Assembly (NCBI GenBank): GCA_014706295.1 | Contig: JACSVZ010000008.1 | Span: 21,803,659-21,867,658 of the forward strand | DNA length: 64,000 nucleotides | DNA from: Lycocorax pyrrhopterus obiensis | Lineage: Eukaryota; Chordata; Aves; Passeriformes; Paradisaeidae | Direction: 5' to 3' | Part shown: in pieces, positions 49,801 through 60,760 of the stretch | How positions within the stretch are numbered: position 1 is the first letter of the stretch | Layout of the letters: the number at the start of each line of letters is the position of its first letter | Program-made: the position numbers and the translations under genes | Notes under the pieces: generated by a model | The model's database searches: none | Told to the model about the DNA's origin: nothing | Seen by the model: the letters and a program-made list of their open reading frames with translations, nothing else

Positions 49801-52800
49801 CACAGTTGCTTTTTACTTCCACATCCAAACTGTTGAATGACAGTGCCTTTAAGTGCTTGACTGAAAAGCAGCTGGAAGCTCAGGAGGGATTCACCCAGAA
49901 TGCCAGAGACGTACAGCTGCCTCCGCTGCTCTGGATTCTCTGCTGGCATTGTCCACTAGAACTGCAAAGTAACCAGTGAGCTTATCTGTCCTTGACTTCA
50001 TCCTCTGTTTGTTACATCAAAATGAACCAATTGGAGGGGGGACGATGGAAAGCTGGAAACACTAAGGACTCGGTGGGAGAAAGGGAGTGGGTAGATGGAA
50101 GGCAGTCACAAGATAAGTTTGGGGAATGGAGGGGATATACCCCTTGGGTCAGTTGTCTCAGCTGTGTCCCCTCCCAGCTTCTTTTGCAACCCCAGCCTCC
50201 TCGCTGATGGAGTGGTACGAGAAGCACAAAAGGCCTTGACTCTGTTCAAGCTCTGCTCAGCAGTAACTGAAACATCCCTGAAATATCAACACTTGTGTTC
50301 GCAGCACAAATCCAAAACACAGCTCCATTCTAGCCACTGTGAAGAAAATTTACTCTACTTCAGCCAAAACCACCACAGCTGGGAAAAGTCAATTGCATAC
50401 AATAGATTGACAGTAGTCACTGACAAAGCACTTAATGGAATAAAGTGCCATTATATCTGTATTTGGATTAATCTGGATGCCTGTCAGTAATAGCTGTAGT
50501 TTCATGATACTTCCTAACACTCCCTGAAAGAGAAAGAAACACAAAATTTTCACACATTCAAATATTTTTTCATGTTAGGATTAATACTGCAGAGAGTGCT
50601 GCTTGAGTGAAAATATTGAGGGGTTTTTTAAATGGGGAAAACTAGAAAGAAGGAATAAAACCCAGTGACACCAAAACTTCAGGTTTAACTTGGGAATTGA
50701 CTGATGAAAGTGGACAAATACATGTGTCTGCATCCTGTTATAAGGGGCGCCCTCTTATTTGGCTGCCAAACTGGCTTTTGGCATACCAGCTAGCTTGTTT
50801 CTAAACCCTAGGCACATCTGATCTTGCCTAGCATGGGCATAAACCATGCAAGTCTCCTTGGGCAAGTAATCAAAGTTAGATTTACTTGGTCCATAGAGAG
50901 TAGCTGTCTTGTCATGTTTTCTCTGCAGACAGGCAGTACAGGGGCCATCTGTTATGACAGTATTATGTCAGCAATTGACTGGCTGTTAGGTCTCTACTGC
51001 TGCTATATCTGGCAACAAATATCTGTTCAAAGTGGAACACTGGATTCCAGTTATGCAATGATCTTCTGATCAATACAGTTGTCACGTGTGCCAGGTAAGA
51101 GAAGTGTCATTTTTCTCAATGAAAACCTTGGGAAGTTGCTCCACTCTGAGAGCATCATCTCAAGTTCTGTACTCTGAGATGTTTTTGTCAAAGATATCTT
51201 TCAAAAACACAAAGTCATACTGTTAAATAAGTAGAATGAATTTAAGATTCACCAAAAATGAAAATTGCTTCTCTGGTATAGAAAAATGAGCTGTAATTGA
51301 AACTTCATAATTCGAAATTGTTTTTATAGGTATTACATGAGTCTTTAAAATTATCCCAAATGAATCAGTATGACAAATACATTTATTTAAAAAAAAAAAA
51401 AGCATAGCATGCACTATTTTAGACTGTATCAGCAACAACTCAGGGATTTACTTCAATGTCCCAAATAATGCACAAGTTAACATGTAAAATCGCTGTCCTC
51501 AAAATACACAGAAAGTCGGAATTGAAGTCAAACGAATCTATTGTTGCAGCCTTTAAAATTTTTTTAGTATCAGCACTTCTAGCCACCAAAGGAGCAGGGA
51601 CTAGCAGTATGCTGCTAATACTTACATAATTACATGCATGAGAGACATTTGGTGCCCTGGATTGAGGGCACCAAATTATTTCTCACCAAGTTCTCTGTAT
51701 TATCAATTTCATGAACATCAAAGCCTTAGAGTAAGTTACATAACCTATGATAGGATTATTTTATACATTTATCTGTTGTTTTCACTCTGTGCACTTTAAA
51801 TACAGTACATATTGTGGATTAGCTGGGAAATAACTGGCAGAGATGCTGTTAGCATTATACAGTTTTCCTGGAAAATTAATTTCACATTTCTAACAAATGG
51901 GTGCTTAGGATGACAATGCAATTCTAGGAGTTACCTCCATGGAGCAAGTGCCAGATGTCCTGCTTCCAACCAGCATAACACTGAACTGAAAGGTTTCAAC
52001 AATGTACAGAAATGGATGTAGTAATAAACATTCAGAGAATAGGTTTTAAGAAATTCATGTGTTCATGTGTCTGCTTAAATGTAGTGCCCATTACAAGCTC
52101 TGCTTATATCTACTGGGAAACCTACAGAAAATGTGCCCCACAGGCTATTTTCTAGTTTAAAAAGGCAGAGAATTAAGTAACTTATCTCCCCCTTGTTCCT
52201 AAGTATGATTTTAGATAGCTGACACTCAAAAGTCTGGCATATTAGTGGTGTTTGAGTCATGGCTGATGATTACTGCCATTTGTAATTGCCTAAACAAATC
52301 AGAGGTTTATGGGGTTATTAATGGTTGGATTTATGTGCATACAGACTTTTTGAAATCTTTTGCTCTGTACATCTCAGTTCTGCTATCTGGGCAGCTGGAC
52401 CTCTACATATATCTGCAAATGTTTGGGTCCTCCTGTACCAAAATAAAGGTCTCTCAAATCTGAGACCTCTGCTGGCTTTTTAAGGTGTTTGTCAACACTC
52501 CAAGGTCCTCCCACACCCAATCCCACAGACAAGTGGGGATTACCTTCTGCCACACCAGTTTTACAGTCACAATTCACCGCCCACCCACGTGGCTTCAATA
52601 GGGTGCGAGGCTCAGGTTTTGTGCAATTTAAAGAACGAATGTGTTTGAGTTGGGTCAGAGAGGCAGGGAACCTTCAGAGGCTGCAGATGATGAATGAACC
52701 CTCAAAGGCACCTTTGCAAAGGTTTTGACTGTGCAGGAAGGTGCACGCAGCTGTAGTGTGGCAAACACTGATGGCTTGGGTGGTCTCCCATCGACCATCT

Positions 52801-54888
52801 GAGACCTGACAGCTGCCTGGGGGAGCACTTTGGGTCACCAGGTTTCCAAAGGGCACCCACGAGTGTAGGCTGAAGGCAGACAGAGTGCTCCTGCAGCACT
52901 GATACCTCCACTACTTACACAGACCAGGATAATGTGGTTTTATCACCTACAGCAAAACGGAGACAGTTTTGTTTGGGCTAGACTATCAGACTAGATATGA
53001 TTAAGCTAAATAGTTGAAAATCCAGAAAGCTGGACAGGATATGCTGGTTCAGATTAAGAAAATAACAACTTGATTTGGAAAGACAAATGAAATCCTGCCT
53101 TTGTTATGCCAGTTTAAATTACTGTTCCTTATCAAAGTTAGCAGATCTAGGATCTTCTAGCCCTTAACCTGGAGGAGAGTCTCCCCACACAGACCCTGAT
53201 GACTGTGAGCTTTGCTCACATTCTCACGTTGTAGAACCTGTCCAGGACCCAGCTAACGTTCCTGCAGCTTCCCTCCATGCAGCCTCTGGCCTGGGAGAAT
53301 GAGGGTCATCTCACTCTGTCACTGCACACACGTTTGAGGCTGTGAGGGAAAAATAAGAGCCCTGCAGTGGCAGATTAGGGTCAGTCATATCCATCTTCTC
53401 TCCCCATTGAATATTGTGCAATGTGCCTTTGAGATTTATGACAGAGAACAGCCCCTTGGTGCGCAATTAATTTTGTTTCCAGCTGCAAATTCTTATTAGT
53501 TTGGGGGCAAAGGGGAAGAAGGGAGGGAACATACCCCAGACACGCCCCATTTTTTCCATCCAAGTTATGAATTTGAACCATAGACTTTCTGGGTTTGATT
53601 ATTGTTATGTATACCTGAAATCTTCCAGAGAAGACTTTATTTTTCTTAGTCACCAAATATCTACTTGTCAGTTTGGGTCCAAGGTCTTTGACTCAAATTC
53701 CTCAGTGAATTGGTAAGTGTCCCATAACCAGGAGATTTACAAACTAACCATTCTGAGCAGTGCACCAGGAAGGAGACTAGGAGAAAATCAGTTTTCAAAG
53801 CACTTCCGGTTTTTTTTAAAATCTATGAAGCTTTTGTATTTGAAATTAACTGGTCCAAATCAATATACTTAAAATTACTCAGTAGAATTACATATTTTAG
53901 CAAATAATAATCACAGGATAAAATGCATTTAATTGTACAACCATACAAAAACGTGAATGTTGTTCAAGTTGAGTGTCCTGGGCTCAGGTGCAAGCTTTAG
54001 TACCTGCTAAGGTTGAAGTCAGAGGAGTTATTCCAACTGAGATGTGGAGCTCAGCTCAAAGTCATCAGGAATTTGGTCTGAGGGAAATCACACGAGGGGC
54101 TTTGAAAGCAAGAGGCATTTTTCCAATAAAATATGTATTTGTGATTTTTTCCACAGTTACCACCTGGGAAGATTAGTTAAATCTCTAAGTGTATGCCTGT
54201 AGCAGGATCTTCCATTTCCTTCAGCACAAACTGCTTTATTCTATGACAGGTCATTAGAATTACCTGGAGTGTTCCTGATGGAGAGCAACATTTAAGAATC
54301 CTGCTTACAAAGTTTGAATAGACATTGAAAGTGTGTATATATGAATTTGATTTTGTTTCAATAATTAGAAAAAAGAGCTTCCTAGAGAAATAAAATGCTT
54401 TCATTAAATTCAAATATTCCCTTTCTTCATTACTCAGTGCTCAACAACAGGTTTAATCAATGTGATTTACTTTAAATTTTGTACACCATTTTAAGTACTA
54501 GCACATTGTTCATCTATGCATTCATTTGAGGTGAGATGCAGATTTGATGGGGAATCGGAGGGAAAAACGGGAGCTGGCTCTTACATTATCTTTCTTGGAG
54601 AAGTTTCTCCATGTGCCACTCACTGCTTTTAAAAGCAAGGTTTTGCAGCCTTTGGGGGGGAGACACTCACCTCTTCGCTTTGACTTAATAATTGAAATCT
54701 GAGTTATTCTGAGTTATTTTAATCCAGCAGAATAATGATACCTCACAGAGGAAATACTAATATTTTTTAAAAGAAATTACGAGGAGAGCAGAGCGGAGGG
54801 GAAGGGATGAGAAGGGAGGGAGGCAGGGAGGGTGCAGGGCCAGTCCCGGCGGGAGGGTGCCGCGCTCCCCGAGGCCGGCGCGCCTTAC
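46820..54888 (-). other. GABRP: GABRP 5' intron (about 8.1 kb, inferred)
   Basis: This is the interval between the candidate first-exon donor and the start-codon exon acceptor. I see no exon, RNA gene or recognisable interspersed repeat. Open frames on both strands around 48.9-49.2, 50.0-50.5 and 52.4-52.9 kb are short, overlap each other on opposite strands and match nothing I know. Confidence 0.5.
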
Positions 54889-55070
54889 CTGGAGCGGCGG
54901 GGCCGCGGCGGGCGCAGGACGCAGCTCCGCGCAGCCTGGCAGCCGGCCGAGCGCTGCGCCCGCCGCACCGCGGGTTCGAGCCCGCCCACGGCCGGGCGTG
55001 GGCGGCACAGGGAGAGAGATGTCCCCCTGTTGTTGCTCGCTTAAGCCCCCACAGGAGCCTGTAAGCGTTG
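54781..55070 (-). promoter_or_regulatory. GABRP: CpG island, probable GABRP promoter and non-coding first exon
   Basis: A sharp GC- and CpG-rich block stands out from AT-rich surroundings. It contains GC-box-like motifs (GGGCGG, CCGCCC) and several CGCG runs. On the minus strand a good donor, CTCCAG|GTAAGG, lies with its exon end at 54889. The next minus-strand acceptor with evident coding continuation is at 46819, so splicing the two makes a plausible GABRP 5' end. No ATG occurs on the minus strand between 54889 and about 55060. A plus-strand GTAAGC donor at 55061 leaves room for a divergent transcript. The island could instead belong to an unannotated non-coding RNA. The link to GABRP is inference. 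Confidence 0.55.
54983..55004. promoter_or_regulatory. Inverted pair of EGR1/Sp-type sites in the CpG island
   Basis: CGCCCACG (54983-54990) and CGTGGGCG (54997-55004) form a perfect 8-bp inverted repeat around a 6-bp spacer. The right half sits in GCGTGGGCG (54996-55004), an exact match to the EGR1/Zif268 consensus. The left half, read on the minus strand, is CCGTGGGCG, one mismatch away. Binding is not shown by sequence. Confidence 0.5.
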
Positions 55071-55909
55071 CCCCTTCCTTGCCACTCCTCCTTTGCTTAA
55101 TCTCGCTTACACCCCTTTTCAGTTTCAAGCGTGTTCGGGGGAAAGGATGCTAGACAGAGAAGTGGCAAGGGATACCTCACAGACAAAAGTCGGGGCAACA
55201 CTTCCCATGGCTTCTTTTTGCCACGCCTCTGTAACAGAGCTTGCATGAAACTTTCTGCTGATTGCCCCGGTTTTTTCCTTCTTGCAATTGTCACGTCCCA
55301 GCTACCCCGGATAGAAACTTCCAGCCTTGTTCTGTACTTGATGTGGAAATGTTCTGGGTACCTGTAGGTAACACTGTTCAAGCCTTTCCAGATGTGAAAA
55401 GTGTTAGTTTTGCGGATGTCACTTTCCTGTCTCACTTCAGGAGCTGTTGGCAGTTCTCAGAGAGAAGAAAGTACCACTTTCTCTGGGGAAGCACCGTTCC
55501 ACAAAATTTAAGATAAAGGAAACCATTTAGGCAATGTGAATACCAACAAGGGTTGCATTAGGAAAAACAGCTTCAGACAGAATTTAAGATCAGCTGTCAG
55601 AAATCATTTCCTGTGGCTAGAATATTGTGGATGGGGAGACACACAGGAACACATCAAACCCTTCCTGATGCTGTCACCAGTAGTAAAATATGGTGGTACT
55701 GGTGCAAGCTGTGAAGGAGGGGAAAGAAGATGGTTTTGACTATTTCAGTTTCAACTCGTGGTGCTGTTTTTTGGGGATTAAAGAGTTGATAACTTTTGAG
55801 GAAGGCAAAGGCTAAGAGGTCTCAATCCTGTATCTTCTAGCAGGTTTTTTTTTTTTTAGAACATTCTAGTCTCAGTTCATGTCAGAAGTTAGCATAGGTT
55901 TTTACTTTT

Positions 55910-56170
55910 CACAGAATTATAGAACTATTTTGGTTGGAAAAGACCTCTAAAGGTCATCAATTCCAACCCCCTGCCCTGGGCAGGGGCATCATCTGCTGTA
56001 TCTGGTTGCTCAGAGCCCCATCCAGCCTGGCCTTGAACACTTCCAGGGATGGGGCATCCACTGCCTCTGGGCAACCTGTGCCAGCGTTTCACTACTTCCA
56101 CAAAAATATCTTCTTTATCTAGCCTGAATCAACCTCCTTTTAGTTTAAAACCTTTAACCCTTGTCCTTTT
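55910..56170 (-). mobile_element. CR1 LINE, 3' end fragment (avian type)
   Basis: Read on the plus strand, it begins with the CR1 terminal motif (an AGAATTATAGAA variant of the ATTCTATG tail, reversed). Then come TTGGTTGGAAAAGACCTCTA, AGGTCATCAATTCCAACCCC, CCATCCAGCCTGGCCTTGAA, CACTTCCAGGGATGGGGCAT and CTTTAACCCTTGTCC. These are characteristic words of the CR1 3' region on the complementary strand, so the element runs on the minus strand. It is a 5'-truncated copy, the usual state of CR1. It is the best-preserved repeat here and the main sign of an avian genome. Confidence 0.9.
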
Positions 56171-59100
56171 CTTTAAGTTATCTTAAAGCTAGTTACAGAC
56201 ATGTTGTTCTAAGAGGCTATTTGATACCACGTACCTGCTGTGACTACACTGGAAGCTCCCCCCAGGTTACGGAAGATGGGAAGATCTGAGACTCAGACTA
56301 GGACAGGAAAAACACATCTCCATACAGCAAAAAATGGAGCAGATTTCTCTACTGTTGTTTGCCTTTCTATTGTTATTGCTAAAGCTCTTAGTTGGTACTG
56401 CATCTGTAGGCAGGGGAAATTAAAGAAATGTAAAAACCGTTCTTTCCTGCACATGTTGGATGTTGATCCAATTATAAGTCGAGAATATGTGCTGAGTGTG
56501 CCTGCTCTGGGATAGTTCCCCTCATTTCTCATTTGAACAGTCTGTCTAACTGCATAAAGTATGTAGTGTTTATCTTTCATTCATCCATCAAGCAGAAAGA
56601 AGCTTGAAAGCCAATGGAAAAAAAATCCCTGGCTGTTTCTGCTGCAGAACAGCTGTAAGTGGGAGAATCAGCAAGTTTGGTCTCATGTGGCCTTTCGTAG
56701 CAACAGAAATGAGAAAACAGCTTCGAAGACAATTCTGTAAGCAACTGGCATAGAAACAATGCTGATTGTTATTCCCAATGGAACTCCAAGCACAGGTTTA
56801 TCTAATGCACAGTATCAGAAATCCTCAATTTTCTAGGGATCTCTTTCTACCTACTTCTTAAAAACCTATTTCAAGTTCTCACTAATTGCAAGTCATAATG
56901 TACACAGAATGAAAATATTCTGTTTGAAAACTCAAAGCATCAGTGTGCTGTTGCCTGTTTCAGTTCACAGTGCCCAACTGGAGAACTCTAAATTCCCACT
57001 TTAGGATATAATCTTTCAGCACTTGTCTGCATTTCAAGGCTCTAAGGCAGCTGTGATCCATTTGAAAGCCTGGGGCAGGGCACATTCTTCATACCAGAGC
57101 CCTGAGCAGAAGTGGTCACTGGGATTTCAGATCACCTGAAGGAACACCTGGGTTGTGGCTGCTGGAGACAAGCAAGTAAATGACAACACATAAAATTAAT
57201 TGCTGTGGCCTGTAATATTAAGGCTGTTAGCAAAACCTATTAATATAAAACTAAAACTTATGCTGGTTTGTTGTAAAGCTTATACTGGTCCTTCAGAGTG
57301 CCTATGGTTCTCTCTTTTTTAATTTTCTGCTGCGGCTGTTGCAGCCTCATCAAGGGGTGTTCCAGCTCAGGAGCAACTGGCTGGTATGTGTCTGTCCCCG
57401 TGCACAAACCTGCCCTGTCACCTCAAGAGTCAGCTCCTGGAAGCCCTTGTCCCCTTTGTGCTCCCTGCAGCAGGGGGACCTCTGAGGCACCAAACCCGCC
57501 TCCTGCCCTTAAGCTGCTCCCAGAAGGGGACGGCTCAATTATTAACCCAAAGCTTGGGTCTTTGAATAGAGCCATTCATCAGCTGGGAAAATCAGCTGAC
57601 TCCATCCTCAGGCTGGTAAAGAGTAATGAAATTGTTTTAGAGAGCAGCTTGCAGAAAAGACTCCTTGAACACAAAAATCTAGGTGCCCACAGTGAGAAAT
57701 CACTTAACTCTTCTGTGCGCTTAGTCCTCTGCACCCGTATTGGAGCCCATGTTGGGTAAGTTGGGGTTTTTTAGTAGATTTTCCTTACAGTTTGTAACCT
57801 CAGAGGGTGGCTGTAACATTCCCCGTGCTGATTAAACAACATTGGAATCTGTAATGGCCTTCAGCAGCTGTAATGCCAAGAATAATACAAAACACATTGA
57901 GCTTTTGGTATTCCAGAGATTCCTGGAGGTATGTTAAATTCTGATCAGCAGTTTGGGTGTGAGATTTTTTTGATGCTTGAATTGCTTGTCCAATAACACA
58001 TAACCCTTATAAATAAGCCAAAATTAGCACTACCACTTAAGTATTATATTGATACAGAAAATGGAATGCATCATAAATCAAAATGTCCCCATTTTAACTT
58101 GATTACATTGACACTTACTGGGTATTATTTTGGACATATTAAAGTAATTGAAAATGCTTGGAATGCTGACCAAATTAGTACTGAATAAATGCTGTATTGA
58201 GTGAGGACCTGAAAATTAGACCAAATAATACAATATGTATCTATGCAAAATGCAAAGGAAGAGTGAGAAAACACCCACTGCTCTATTGTATTGATTTAAA
58301 TGTTCCCATTTTAATGTGGTAACAGGTAACACGAATGTTTAGGTGTTTCAAAATCCACTAATAGTAGAGTGTTGATTTGAAATTACTATAACAATTCTAT
58401 TTCAGTATTCTGCGTCCCAGAGGATGTAAAGGAAAGTATGGTACTAACACCATAAAATGTGTTCCACCTTTAGAATTCTTTAGGAAATAAAGCTTTCTGA
58501 TTGCTATAAATTATGTGTGAAGTAGAGAATGAATTAATTAGCATTCTAATACAATGTCTACTTTCTAATAGAAATGTTTGTCCGTGAAAGTGTGCATTCT
58601 TATACTGAATGAATAGTTGCATTTTAAATTATTATAATAATATTCAGTGACCTAGGGGCTACATACTCTGCAGCTCTTACAGATTATTTGAGTGGAAAAT
58701 AATGAGCAAGTAAACGGCTCAGATTTAAGGTTCATGCCTTTCCTTTTTGCATCTTGTTGCCCAGTCACACAACAAAACTTTTAAACATTACCTGTATCAG
58801 GAGTCACACATAAAACATAATCATTTTTTATTAAGTGTTTCATGTTTTTATTTTGTTTTAGACCCATCTTGGACTGAAATTTTTTCACCTCTTGATAAGC
58901 CTTTCTTTGTCAAGTGAACTTCCTTTCTTATTTCACTACTAGCTGCTTTTATCATTGAAGTAACTGAAGCTTAATTAATTATTTTAATGTTCATCTGACA
59001 TCTTGTAGGATTACTCATGCCAAAATCAAAGCATATTCTTGTTGAATCTGGGGTCTCCTACCCTACCTCAGTCTGAGCACTCTGGCTCTGTTACCTCGAG

Positions 59101-60744
59101 AATCGCTGTTACAGCAGCCAGGCTGCACCTTTAACCCGAACATCTTCAGCTCAGACTGTGCTCAAGGCACTGCTAACCTTTGTCTTCCCATGTGGTGATA
59201 AAGCACTTTGGGATGAAACCTTCCTGGGAGCAAGGCACCTTCACCTGAAACCACCGTTTCTTCAGAGGTTGTTTTGAGAAGCACATATTTTTGGTTGTAC
59301 CACTTGTCAGTTTATTCACAACAGCACGACTGCATTTGTTAGAGCTTTGTTAGCTCTTGCTACACTATTGAATATGTCCAGGTGCTGCCTTTAATGAAGC
59401 ACTTTTGTTCCCATTATGCCTGGAATAATGTCAATACTCAAGAGTTAGATTAAATGAATGAGAGAGCTGAGATGAAGACAGTGGATTTGATTATCTCGGG
59501 TAATTGATTTTCTTTGCATGATGCTGTCAATGTCTGAAAGGCCGGGTGGATTAACTGTCAAGAGCAGGCAGGCTCGTGCTAGTCCTGCACCTTCTACAAT
59601 TTTCCAGTTTATTTTCAGTAGGGCAGTGGCAATGTGTAAGCCTGTGGCTGGGATGTCTCCTGCTGTTTTAAAAAAACTTGGTTTGATGGGATTTGGGTTT
59701 GGGTTTTTTACTCACCTGAAATGCTTACTTTTCACCATGTTCAGTTATCAATATAAAAAAAGCCTTCCAGAAGTGAGCTACTGAGACATCAAGAAGCAGT
59801 TTGGACAATGCCCATTGCCACAGGGAGCTGTACAGACATTAATGATGTGTTGTGAGAGTATCACATGTGGGTATTACATGGGATAAGAAAAATACACTGG
59901 GTATAGTTAGCAAGCCCCAGTTCTAAGGAGGACCGGGAAAAGCTGTGAGGCACCAAGGTCCCTCCACCTGCCCAGACAAACGAATTTGAGTTGCTGTTGT
60001 GTAGTGCTGGAGATAAACCTGAAATGCTGGGAGAAGGCTGACTTGTTTTCCTCAAACAGAAGCTGGTATGGTGACACGACCTTTTCCATATTTTGTCATG
60101 AAAGAAGTGGTTCTTGGGAAAGTGCCACTTTCTCCTGTCCATGTTCAGTTTGCCTGAAGATGCCACCAGTGTTCATGAATGTAATGAGCATCTTTTCAAC
60201 ATCAACTCTGTGATATATTAATTCTTACAGCTTCAGTATAGCACAGTTTTGTTTAAGCCTTATCTGCTGTGTGATCTGAGCAAGACTAAAATAATTGATG
60301 ACATAATACTAAAACTCTGCTTTGATAGAAAAGATGGTTTTTCCAGCCCAAAGGGAATTGTGCTGTGCTGTGAACGTGTACCACATGGCTACATCTGTTT
60401 ACGGTTAGCTTGTTCTGTTGTTCTCTATATCAATATATTACATGACATTAGAGAGGCAAAGTTTACAGAGATGTTGTAAAACAGACAAACAAATCTATTT
60501 TGTTTGTAAAAAGAAATAATTTATTTTGCTTCTTTGTGGAATTTTAAACACTATGTTTTTTACGCAAGAGAGTTTCTGCTGTTAATGTACTCTTAACAGT
60601 TTTCAAAGCTTACTGAAGAAATTAAGACAAAATCTTTTTGTAGTTGGCTGTGCACTACCCCACAATCTAACTCCTACTTGTACTAAATGTGGGCTACAGT
60701 AGTAGCAGTGCTATTTGTTAAGGCTTACCAGCTACTTATAAACT

Positions 60745-60760
60745 AAAAAAAAAAAAAAAA
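60745..60760 (+). repeat. A16 homopolymer
   Basis: An uninterrupted run of 16 A. No target-site duplication or retrotransposed sequence is evident upstream of it. Confidence 0.85.

Noticed and set aside
52489..52911. Overlapping open frames on both strands at 52.5-52.9 kb
   Set aside because: No splice-consistent exon or known protein motif. Opposing frames in a moderately GC-rich patch are best explained by composition.
54965..54990. tRNA-like B-box (GGTTCGAGCC) within the CpG island
   Set aside because: The T-arm loop would be one base short, and no A-box, acceptor stem or T-run terminator fits. It is a chance GC-rich palindrome.
54757..55128. Ala/Pro/Arg-rich 123-codon minus-strand open frame in the CpG island
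   Set aside because: Its apparent start is TTG, no ATG is in frame, and it runs through a good splice donor. Composition explains the open frame. The plus-strand frames there are also composition effects.
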